Shown in pieces: positions 7,898 to 15,624 of a stretch of DNA of 64,000 nucleotides; position 1 is the stretch's first letter, and the number at the start of each line of letters is the position of its first letter. The position numbers and the translations under genes were made by a program. Source of the stretch: JADCCX01 sp051649305 (lineage in GTDB: Bacteria; Pseudomonadota; Alphaproteobacteria; Rhizobiales; Beijerinckiaceae). The stretch is from contig JBOFGV010000044.1 in assembly GCA_051649305.1 (NCBI GenBank), forward strand, positions 124,001 to 188,000, read 5' to 3'. The notes beneath the pieces were generated by a model. That model ran no database searches, was not told the origin of the DNA, and saw nothing but the letters and a program-made list of their open reading frames with translations.

Positions 7898-9585
7898 AGC
7901 CAGATGAGCGGGATGTACCCGGCGGTGCTGCGGCGCTGGCAAAGGGGCTGTATCTGCTTGATGTGATAGGCGAGCGCGACACACCGCCGCGCTTCAAGGA
8001 CCTGCAGATCGCAACCGGCTTGCCCAAGGGCACGCTGGCGCGATTGCTCAGCACTCTCGTGGCTTTTCGTCTTGTCCGGCATGAAGCAAGCGACAGCACT
8101 TACCGGCTCGGAAACCGCCTGTTCGAGCTGGCGCATCGTGTCTGGGAAACCTTTGATCTGCGCGGTGCCAGCGCGCCTCAGATCGAGCGTATTGCACTGG
8201 AAACGCGTGAGACAGTGGCCATAGCGACCGTTGATGATGATCAGGTGGTATACATTGACCAGCGCAACCATGGTGGCCCCTTCGCATTCCATATTGAGGT
8301 TGGTCGGCGCGCCCCAATTCATTGCACAGCACCGGGCAAGGCGCTGCTCGCCTTTCTGCCGCCACATGATCAGCGTGCTATCCTCTCGCGCCTGTCGCTG
8401 GAGCCGCATACACCAGCCACGATTGGTGACCGTGAGCAACTTGCTGCCGAGTTAGCCCTGACACGGGCGCGCGGCTATGCGCTGTCCCACGGCGAACATG
8501 TGGATGGTGTGTCTTCCGTTGCTGCACCGGTTTTTGACCATACAGGCAAGGTCATCGCAGCCATTGCTATCCTTGGGCCAACATCACGCTTGCCAAGTGA
8601 CCGTCTGCATGTGTTGGGACGCGATCTGATGGAAGCCGTGCGTCTGATTTCTGGAAACGTGGGCGCAGCCCCTGTCAGCATCAACTCGCGTGCACGCCCT
8701 GCCCAGGCAGGCGACAGCGATGTCGAATGTGTTCTGGCATGGGGCGCAAGCCTTGCAGAGGGACCCGTTTGGTCTGCCCGTGAAAACAAGCTTTACTGGG
8801 TCGATATTCTCGAACCCGCTGTGCATCGTTTCGATCCCCTGACAAGGATCAACGAAACCTGCCCGATGCCGCGCTTGGTGGGTGCAGTCGCAGAGCGCAA
8901 AAGCGGTGGCCTCATCGCGATCAGCCAGAGCGGCGTGGAAGCGCTGGACTTCACTTCCCGCGCCATAACACCTCTTGTCGATCCGGAAGCCGATATGCCA
9001 GACAACCGCTTCAACGATGGCAAGTGCGACTCGGCGGGCAGGTTGTGGGCCGGGACAATGAGCCTTGATGCCCAGCGCAAGTCCGGCTCGCTCTACTGCA
9101 TTTCGCCTGATCTCGCAGCAAGGCGGATGGATCGCGGCTTCACCGTCGCCAATGGCATGGACTGGAGTCCTGATGGCAAGGTCATGTACTTTGTGGACTC
9201 TGCTGCCGGTGCAATTTTCTGCTACGATTTTGATCATGGCACTGGTGCGATCACCAACAGACGTATCTTTGCACAGATTGAAGACAGTGCTTGTCGCCCC
9301 GATGGTCTGACCGTTGACGCCGAAGGCTGCATCTGGTGCGCGCTTTGGGACGGCTGGAGCATCCGCCGCTTCGACCCCGCCGGGCGCAAGATGCGCGACC
9401 TGCGCGTCCCCGTGCCAAGGCCGACAAGCGTGGCCTTCGGAGGGCCAGATCTCGCGACGCTCTACATCACCTCGGCGCGCATACGATTGCCTGCGACGCT
9501 GCTTGCAGATGCACCCTACTCGGGTGGAATCTTTGCTGCCGACGTTGGGGTGCGCGGTCGCCCGGGTGGCTTGTTTGGAGGTTGA
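7873..9585 (+). CDS. IclR-family regulator fused to an SMP-30/gluconolactonase domain
   Basis: This 570-residue protein joins two normally separate families. Residues about 18-80 form the winged helix-turn-helix of IclR (FKDLQIATGLPKGTLARLLS). About 95-262 form the IclR effector domain (HCTAPGKALLAF, GYALSHGEHVDGVSSVAAPV). From about 284 onward it is a SMP-30 beta-propeller whose metal ligands align as E296 (LAEGPVW), N427 (VANGMDWS) and D477 (RPDG), with RFNDGK at 379-384 in the substrate pocket. The propeller looks catalytically intact. It could hydrolyse the sugar lactone made by the upstream dehydrogenase while the N-terminal part controls the operon. No stop or frameshift separates the halves. 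Confidence 0.88.
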   Translation: MASKTEVLKPDERDVPGGAAALAKGLYLLDVIGERDTPPRFKDLQIATGLPKGTLARLLSTLVAFRLVRHEASDSTYRLGNRLFELAHRVWETFDLRGASAPQIERIALETRETVAIATVDDDQVVYIDQRNHGGPFAFHIEVGRRAPIHCTAPGKALLAFLPPHDQRAILSRLSLEPHTPATIGDREQLAAELALTRARGYALSHGEHVDGVSSVAAPVFDHTGKVIAAIAILGPTSRLPSDRLHVLGRDLMEAVRLISGNVGAAPVSINSRARPAQAGDSDVECVLAWGASLAEGPVWSARENKLYWVDILEPAVHRFDPLTRINETCPMPRLVGAVAERKSGGLIAISQSGVEALDFTSRAITPLVDPEADMPDNRFNDGKCDSAGRLWAGTMSLDAQRKSGSLYCISPDLAARRMDRGFTVANGMDWSPDGKVMYFVDSAAGAIFCYDFDHGTGAITNRRIFAQIEDSACRPDGLTVDAEGCIWCALWDGWSIRRFDPAGRKMRDLRVPVPRPTSVAFGGPDLATLYITSARIRLPATLLADAPYSGGIFAADVGVRGRPGGLFGG

Positions 9586-9589
9586 TCTG

Positions 9590-10342
9590 ATGATGCCTGT
9601 CTATCCCGATTTGTCGGGAAAATCAGTTCTTGTCACCGGCGGCGCTGAAGGCATTGGCCGCGCTATCGCCGAGGCCTTTCTCGCGCAGAGTGCGCGGGTC
9701 GCTATCCTTGACCGGAATGCAGCGGCCATTGCAGCGTTCCGTGCAGCTGCCCCGTCGCTCATCGCAGCAACGGTTGATCTGACAGATATCCCGGCGACCC
9801 AAGCTGCCATTCAAGAGGTTGAGAAACAGGCAGGAGCATTCACAGTGTTGGTCAACAATGCCGGGAATGACGAGCGCCATGCCTTTGCTGACGTGACGCC
9901 GGAGTACTGGGACAACTGCATGGCGATAAACCTCCGACATGTGATGTTTGTGACCCAGTCTGTGGTTCCAGGTATGGCCGCTCGCGGTGGCGGTTCCATC
10001 ATCAATCTGGGTTCAACATCCTGGATGAAAGGCGCACCGGGCATTGTCGCCTATACAACGGCCAAGGCTGCGATTCATGGCTTTACACGGACAGCGGCAC
10101 GCGAGTTCGGAAGCAGTCTCATCCGCGTTAACGCGATTGCGCCGGGATGGGTGATGACGGAACGTCAACTTGCTCACCGGGCGACACCAGAGAAGCTGGT
10201 GGCAGCACTTTCAGCACAGGCAATTCCAATCCGGATTGAACCAAACGATGTAGCGGCACTGGCGCTGTATCTTGCCTCGGATGCTTCACGGGCGATGACA
10301 GGCCAGACCATGATACTCGATGCCGGAACTGGAGACCGGTGA
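9590..10342 (+). CDS. SDR-family oxidoreductase
   Basis: This 250-residue classical short-chain dehydrogenase has TGGAEGIG at 16-23 for cofactor binding, NNAG at 89-92, and catalytic S142/S144, Y155 and K159. I placed the start at 9590 (MMPVYPDLSG) because GGAGG lies 8 bp upstream and homologues begin near the Rossmann strand; a longer reading frame from 9314 overlaps the lactonase domain. It starts 4 bp after the fusion gene and probably oxidises or reduces a sugar-acid intermediate. The substrate is not identifiable. Confidence 0.85.
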   Translation: MMPVYPDLSGKSVLVTGGAEGIGRAIAEAFLAQSARVAILDRNAAAIAAFRAAAPSLIAATVDLTDIPATQAAIQEVEKQAGAFTVLVNNAGNDERHAFADVTPEYWDNCMAINLRHVMFVTQSVVPGMAARGGGSIINLGSTSWMKGAPGIVAYTTAKAAIHGFTRTAAREFGSSLIRVNAIAPGWVMTERQLAHRATPEKLVAALSAQAIPIRIEPNDVAALALYLASDASRAMTGQTMILDAGTGDR

Positions 10343-10407
10343 CACCAGCGCCTTGTCTTGCACGATGCGCCCGCAAACCGGAAGAACGTACAACGTGTAT
10401 ATGATTG

Positions 10408-10419
10408 AAATTGCAATTT
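10408..10419. promoter_or_regulatory. Perfect 12-bp palindrome upstream of the VOC gene
   Basis: AAATTGCAATTT is exactly self-complementary. It lies 63 bp before the start at 10483, inside an AT-rich 140-bp gap after the SDR. It is a candidate operator; no regulator is assigned. Confidence 0.35.
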
Positions 10420-10482
10420 AACTTGTGATGCATAGTGGATGATGCCAGATTACTAGAAGGCAAAAACCGGAAATTTTGAACT

Positions 10483-10962
10483 ATGCGGGCAACCCGATTC
10501 AATCATGTCAGCGTGCGCGCCAGTGACCTTGAAAAGTCAGTTAAATGGTATGAGGACATCTTTGCTGTCACGCGCCTTCCCGCGCCAAATTTTGGCTTCA
10601 ATGTGGGTTGGCTGAAGCTCGGTGATATGCAGCTCCATGTGTTTGAATATGATTGTCCCTCCAATCAATTCTCGCACTTCGGTGTCGATGTGGATGACTT
10701 TGAAGCAATCTATCTCCGGGCAAAGGAGCAGGGATGTCTGGCCAATGATGCCTTTAACAAGCACCATCTTTTTGAAACGCCTTCAGGACAGTTGCAGCTT
10801 TACATCCGGGATCCTGCAGGAAACCTGATCGAGGTGAACTGGCCAGATGCCAGCTCGATCAACCGTGATGTCGTGAAAGACATTCGCAAGCTTGCCGATA
10901 TTCACGCCCAGAATGAAGCCAACCGTATTGCGACACTGTCCATAAAAGCTACAAAGAAATAG
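10483..10962 (+). CDS. VOC-family (glyoxalase/dioxygenase fold) protein
   Basis: This 159-residue protein is built from two beta-alpha-beta-beta-beta modules. FNHVSVRASDLEKSVKWYEDIF is the typical N-terminal strand with candidate metal ligand H8, and LYIRDPAGNLIEV holds a candidate glutamate ligand. Such proteins act as glyoxalases, ring-cleavage dioxygenases or epimerases. The charged tail (about 125-159) is unlike the minimal family. It faces the livF-type gene, with only 3 bp between the two stops. Function is unknown beyond the fold. Confidence 0.75.
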   Translation: MRATRFNHVSVRASDLEKSVKWYEDIFAVTRLPAPNFGFNVGWLKLGDMQLHVFEYDCPSNQFSHFGVDVDDFEAIYLRAKEQGCLANDAFNKHHLFETPSGQLQLYIRDPAGNLIEVNWPDASSINRDVVKDIRKLADIHAQNEANRIATLSIKATKK

Positions 10963-10965
10963 CTG

Positions 10966-11673
10966 TCAGACTGAGCAATATCGTTCCTGCACTGCGGGAT
11001 CAGCCAGCATGGAAGCAGCGCTATCCTGATGTACGATAACACCCTGATCCATGACATAGACACGGTCTGACAACGAGAGCGCAAGCTCAACATTCTGCTC
11101 AACCAGCAGGATCGTCGTTCCTGCCTTTTGCATGGCCCGGAACTGCTCAAACATTTCTTCCACGAGGATTGGCATAATGCCCTCAGAGGGTTCATCGAGC
11201 AGGATCATGCGCGGCTCCGCCATCATGGCGCGCGCGATGGCCAGCATCTGCTGCTCACCACCCGACAGCGTGGTGCCTTGCTGTGATAACCGTTGTTTCA
11301 GCCGCGGAAAGGTGCTGGCAATGATCTCAATCATTTCAGCTTCCTTGGCGCGCGATGCCGATGCCAGAATGCCAAGGCGCAGGTTCTCCTCAACCGTCAA
11401 TCCGGGCACAATGCGGCGGTCCTCGGGCACATAGGCGAGGCCCCGGTGAAAGCGGTTGCGCGCGGGTTGCGTGAGCATTTCCGCGCCATCGAAGAAGACG
11501 CTTCCCGCATGCTTTGAAACCAGTCCCATGATGGTTTTCAATGTTGTGGTTTTGCCAGCACCATTCCGGCCAATCAACGTGACGATTTCACCAGCCTTCA
11601 CCTCCAGATTCACGCCCTGGAGGATATGGCTGTGGCGATACCATGCGGAGAGGTTCTCGACCTTGAGCATCAT
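10966..11673 (-). CDS. livF: LIV-type ABC transporter ATPase (LivF family)
   Basis: This 235-residue ATPase has Walker A GRNGAGKTT (36-44), signature LSGGEQQM, and Walker B MILLDEPSEG. It ends a compact minus-strand operon and its ATGA start overlaps the livG-type stop by 4 bp. Transporters of this class often import aromatic acids or other organic acids as well as branched-chain amino acids. The operon mates here are a molybdenum hydroxylase, so an aromatic or heterocyclic substrate is more likely than leucine. Confidence 0.9.
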   Translation of the reverse strand: MMLKVENLSAWYRHSHILQGVNLEVKAGEIVTLIGRNGAGKTTTLKTIMGLVSKHAGSVFFDGAEMLTQPARNRFHRGLAYVPEDRRIVPGLTVEENLRLGILASASRAKEAEMIEIIASTFPRLKQRLSQQGTTLSGGEQQMLAIARAMMAEPRMILLDEPSEGIMPILVEEMFEQFRAMQKAGTTILLVEQNVELALSLSDRVYVMDQGVIVHQDSAASMLADPAVQERYCSV

Positions 11674-12440
11674 GAGGCCGCCTGTCTGGGTGAAGCAGGT
11701 TTGCCCTGGCCAAGATAAACGCGCTTCACTTCATCGTGCACCTTGATTTCGTCAGGCGTTCCTTCTGCAAGCAGTTCACCGTGGTGAAGAACGATCAGCT
11801 TTTGCGCAATTCCCATCACAAGCTTCATTTTGTGTTCGACGATGATAACCGTGCGTTCCTCAGCGAGACGCAGAATGAGATCCATCATCTGGCGGGTTTC
11901 TTCCGGGCTCATCCCGGCCGTTGGCTCATCAAGCAGCAAAACCTTGGGATCGCTCGCCAGTGCCATCGCCATTTCAAGGCTGCGCTGCTCGCCATGGGCG
12001 AGTTCACGTGCGCGGTTGATACGCCGGTGTCCAATGCCCACACGCTCCAGCAGATGATCGGCTTTTTCCATCAATTCCGTATAAGTTTCGCGGGAGCGGA
12101 ACAGTTGAAAGCGGCTTGTCATGGCCTGTGCTGCAACACGCACATTTTCGCGTGCTGTCAGTTCTGAGAATACGTTCGTGATCTGGAATGACTTGGCGAT
12201 TCCTGCCCGCGCAAAAGCATGGGAAGGCTCATTGGTCATGTCCTTGCCATCAAAATTGATGCTGCCGGAACTTGGCGGGAAGGCTCCAGAAATGACATTG
12301 AAGAAGGTGCTTTTGCCTGCACCGTTCGGCCCAATGACAGCGGTCAATTTGCCGCGTTCAAAGGATACGGACACATCTTTCAGCGCCGTAAAACCTCCAA
12401 AGCTCTTGCTGGCGTTCTTTGTGCTCAGGATCGCATCCAT
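11670..12440 (-). CDS. livG: LIV-type ABC transporter ATPase (LivG family)
   Basis: This 256-residue ATPase has Walker A GPNGAGKST (37-45), signature AHGEQRSLEMA, and Walker B VLLLDEPTAGMSPEE. The family-specific insertion between Walker A and the signature and the VGIGHRRINRARELAHGEQ stretch are as in LivG. Its start overlaps the stop of the livM-type gene by one base. It pairs with the LivF-type ATPase on the cytoplasmic face of the membrane complex. Confidence 0.9.
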   Translation of the reverse strand: MDAILSTKNASKSFGGFTALKDVSVSFERGKLTAVIGPNGAGKSTFFNVISGAFPPSSGSINFDGKDMTNEPSHAFARAGIAKSFQITNVFSELTARENVRVAAQAMTSRFQLFRSRETYTELMEKADHLLERVGIGHRRINRARELAHGEQRSLEMAMALASDPKVLLLDEPTAGMSPEETRQMMDLILRLAEERTVIIVEHKMKLVMGIAQKLIVLHHGELLAEGTPDEIKVHDEVKRVYLGQGKPASPRQAAS

Positions 12441-13426
12441 CAGCGCCCCTCCAGCCAGTGCAGGATGGAACCCCAGATGCCTTTGGGAAAAAACAGCACG
12501 AAGCCGATAAAGATCATTCCGACAAACAATTGCCAGTGACTGGTTATCGTCGAGGCCACGTCCTGAATGAGCAAAAAGGTTGCCGCCCCAATAAAGGGCC
12601 CAAAGAATGTGCCCATGCCGCCAAGCAGGGCCATCATCACGGCCTGTCCGGAGGTGATGTAGTGCAGCGTCTCGATAGGCACGATTGAAAGATGCAAGGC
12701 ATTCAAGGAGCCAGCCAATCCGCAGATTGCGCCTGAGATGATGAAGACCAGAAGCTTGGTGCGCGCCACATCATAGCCACAGGCCTTGGCGCGCTCCTCG
12801 TTTTCGCGGATCGCTTCCAGCACGGCACCAAAGGGCGAAGCCAGCAGACGTGAGAACAGCCAGATCGCCGTAGCGACGAAGGCGAGGACGACATAGTATT
12901 TGACCGTTGGATTGATGAATGGCAGCTCAAGGCCGAAGACCGAAATCGTCTTGATGTTGACGCCGCGCAAGCCATTCTCGCCACCCGTCAGCCACTGCAT
13001 CTGATAGAGCGTGTAATAGACGCACATAGACAACGCCAAGGTCACCATGGCGAAGTAGATGCCGCGTGTTCGTATGGCCAGAACGCCCATTATGGCAGCC
13101 GTCAATGTGGCCACTGAAGTGCCGATCAGGATGGCCCCAAACCAGCCGATGCCATAGCTGGCTACAGCGATGCCGCAGGCATAGGCCCCGGTGCCAAGAA
13201 AGGCGGCGTGCCCGAATGAAAGCAGGCCGGTGTAGCCAAACACCAGATTGAAGCCCAGAGCGTAAAGCCCAAGGATAAGGATGTTTACGGCCAAAGCTTC
13301 GTAGGGCATCAGCCAGGGAAAAATGATCAGGAATGCCAGCGTCAGCGGGAAGCGATATTGCCGTGCCGTTTCCAGCCAATGCGGTTTCACAGGTGCGACG
13401 ACAGACAGCGGTGCGGATTGAGACAT
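12440..13426 (-). CDS. livM: LIV-type ABC transporter permease (LivM family)
   Basis: This 328-residue polytopic membrane protein has FGYTGLLSFGHAAFLGTGAYACG (the GY.GL.S.GHAAF signature of LivM) near residue 65. The cytoplasmic loop IRENEERAKACGYDVARTK contacts the ATPases. It lies 3 bp after the livH-type gene and forms the heterodimeric channel with it. Confidence 0.9.
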   Translation of the reverse strand: MSQSAPLSVVAPVKPHWLETARQYRFPLTLAFLIIFPWLMPYEALAVNILILGLYALGFNLVFGYTGLLSFGHAAFLGTGAYACGIAVASYGIGWFGAILIGTSVATLTAAIMGVLAIRTRGIYFAMVTLALSMCVYYTLYQMQWLTGGENGLRGVNIKTISVFGLELPFINPTVKYYVVLAFVATAIWLFSRLLASPFGAVLEAIRENEERAKACGYDVARTKLLVFIISGAICGLAGSLNALHLSIVPIETLHYITSGQAVMMALLGGMGTFFGPFIGAATFLLIQDVASTITSHWQLFVGMIFIGFVLFFPKGIWGSILHWLEGR

Positions 13427-13429
13427 GGC

Positions 13430-14317
13430 TTAACCCAACCCGCCGGCGCGACCCATGATGCCGCGTGGCCGCACCAGCAGAACCACAGCCATCAGTGTGA
13501 AGATCGCGACCTTGGCCATATCAGGAGCCACCAGCGAGGTCATGGCGACAACGATGCCCACAAGCAAACCTGCAATCACCGCGCCTCCGAGAGATCCCAT
13601 GCCGCCAACAACAGTGACCACAAACGCCTCGGCCAGAACAGGAACTCCCATCTCTGGGGTCACGCCCTGCAGCGGGGCAGCCAGAACGCCTGAAAGACCC
13701 GCCACGCCTGTACCGATTGCAAAGACCATCAACCAGACCTTGGCAATGTCAATGCCGAGGACCTGCACAATTTCCGGATCACGCGCTCCGGCCCGGATGA
13801 TGAGGCCATAGCGTGTTCGCTCGATGAAGTACCAGAGGGCACCGATGATAACGGCGGTGATGCCAATCAGAAACAGTCTGTAGAGCGGGAAGAAGCCGAC
13901 GCCGATATTCACTGCGCCGCGCAACTCAGGCGGCGTTGGCAGGCGAAGGCCCGTCAAGCCAAAGGCAATCCGGATGACTTCAATCATCACGTAAGACAAG
14001 CCAAAGGTAAGCAGCAGGGGATAGTCGATTCCGCGACCATAAAGCGGTCGCACCAAAAAGCGCTCAACCAGCAAACCGAGCCCGCCGACGAGCAACGGTG
14101 TTATCACCAGCGAGACCCAGAAATCGCCAGTGAGGCCAAATAGAAACACACCCACATAAGCACCCACCATGAAGAAGGCACCGTGGGCAAAATTGACAAC
14201 GTTCAGAAGTCCAAAGATCAACGAAAGGCCAATGGCCAAGAGGACGTAGATGGCGCCAAGCGCCACCCCCGTCACCAGTTGCAGAAGGATCAGATCGTAG
14301 GTGAAACCGCCGATCAC
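13430..14317 (-). CDS. livH: LIV-type ABC transporter permease (LivH family)
   Basis: This 295-residue permease has the LivH signature (GLSLIFGLLNVVNFAHGAFF) near residue 30 and the IRAGARDPEIVQVLGID coupling loop near residue 175. The start overlaps the binding-protein stop by 4 bp. All five transporter components are present and intact. Confidence 0.9.
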   Translation of the reverse strand: MIGGFTYDLILLQLVTGVALGAIYVLLAIGLSLIFGLLNVVNFAHGAFFMVGAYVGVFLFGLTGDFWVSLVITPLLVGGLGLLVERFLVRPLYGRGIDYPLLLTFGLSYVMIEVIRIAFGLTGLRLPTPPELRGAVNIGVGFFPLYRLFLIGITAVIIGALWYFIERTRYGLIIRAGARDPEIVQVLGIDIAKVWLMVFAIGTGVAGLSGVLAAPLQGVTPEMGVPVLAEAFVVTVVGGMGSLGGAVIAGLLVGIVVAMTSLVAPDMAKVAIFTLMAVVLLVRPRGIMGRAGGLG

Positions 14318-15555
14318 GCCTTGTGGCCCATCTCTTCACAAGTCCGCAGTTTGGCTTCATCGGGCGCTTCAACCGAGACAACCGAGAAGACATCGTTCTT
14401 GTCTTTCTGGCCCTTGTGCTTGGACTCGACGATGATGACGGACTGCACCGACTGGTGGTCACAACCGCGATAATACTGCGGCCCCTTGTACCAGTCGTAC
14501 TTCAGGCTGCGCATGCCAGCGATGACCTTTTCTGTATCGGTCGACTTGGCAATCTTGACCGCTTCCAGAACAGACCGCACGCCTGCATAGCCAAGTGCAC
14601 CGTAGTCTGAGGGAACAGCACCAGCGTTTGCTGCACGGAACTTGTCGTTCAATGCCTTGGCAGACGGGATCTGGTCTTCGAGACCCCAATAGTAGGAGGT
14701 TCCACCAATGACACCTTCAAAGGCATCACCACCGGCTTGACGCGCCGTGTAAAGCAGGACAGGCGCAACAAGTTTTGTCTTGCCCTTCAAGCCAAACTCC
14801 GTAGCCTGTGTGATCGAGATGACTTGATCGCGGCCAAAGTTGCAGAGGCAAAGGATATCAGGCTGCAAAGCCTGGATGCGGGGCAGGAAGGCCGAATAGT
14901 CAGAGGCTCCGATGGGGTGGCGGATGTCGGCTACCGTCTCGATGTTGAAATCCTTACCAGCCCGCTGGAAGCCACGCACCATCTCGTGGCCATAGGCGTA
15001 GTCGGCGGTGAGGAAGGCGACCTTCTTGCCGAATTTACTGAAGGCGTAACGGCCAACAGCGCCCGCTGTGATATGCGGGTTCAGGGCTTCGTGGAAGGTG
15101 AACTTCGACCAGTCCTTGACCTCGTTGATGGCATCTGACTGGCTGATCGAGTTGAAGATCACACCGCGCTCCTTGGCGACATTGTTGATCGACAACTGCA
15201 CAGCAGCTGAAAGCGAACCGACGATGAAGTTGACCTTGTCTTTCTCAATCAACTCGAGTGTGCGGGTCGCGGCTTCACCGGGGTTCAGCTTGTCATCACG
15301 CACCAGCAACTCCGCCATGCGCCCTTCAAAGCCACCGGCATCATTGAAATCCTTGATGGCGATTTGGGCGGCTTTCACCTGATCGTTGGCTTCAGCACCG
15401 AATGGGCCAGTGAGCGGAACAGGGAAGCCAATCCGGATCGGCGTCGTCTGCGCACGCGCGATCGAAAAGAACGACGGCGAAGCCACAGTTGCAAGACCAG
15501 CTGCTGCTGTTCCTTTCAGCAAAGTGCGGCGGTTTGTAATCATACTGTTTTTCAT
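14314..15555 (-). CDS. LIV-type ABC transporter substrate-binding protein
   Basis: This 413-residue periplasmic protein is of the leucine-binding family. The N-terminus carries a twin-arginine-type leader (NRRTLLKG then a hydrophobic stretch, cleavage near RAQ at about residue 36). IRIGFPVPLTGPFGAEAND opens the mature fold, and FIVGSLSAAVQLSI and FLTADYAYGHEMVRGFQ are ligand-lobe segments. It follows the Mo-subunit gene by 69 bp in the same orientation. Co-transcription with the hydroxylase suggests it binds the hydroxylase substrate. Confidence 0.88.
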   Translation of the reverse strand: MKNSMITNRRTLLKGTAAAGLATVASPSFFSIARAQTTPIRIGFPVPLTGPFGAEANDQVKAAQIAIKDFNDAGGFEGRMAELLVRDDKLNPGEAATRTLELIEKDKVNFIVGSLSAAVQLSINNVAKERGVIFNSISQSDAINEVKDWSKFTFHEALNPHITAGAVGRYAFSKFGKKVAFLTADYAYGHEMVRGFQRAGKDFNIETVADIRHPIGASDYSAFLPRIQALQPDILCLCNFGRDQVISITQATEFGLKGKTKLVAPVLLYTARQAGGDAFEGVIGGTSYYWGLEDQIPSAKALNDKFRAANAGAVPSDYGALGYAGVRSVLEAVKIAKSTDTEKVIAGMRSLKYDWYKGPQYYRGCDHQSVQSVIIVESKHKGQKDKNDVFSVVSVEAPDEAKLRTCEEMGHKA

Positions 15556-15624
15556 GGCGCTATCCCTCCCGAGGATATGATTGTTTTCGAGTGTTTGTCA
15601 GGCAGATGGTAAAGTCAAATAAAG

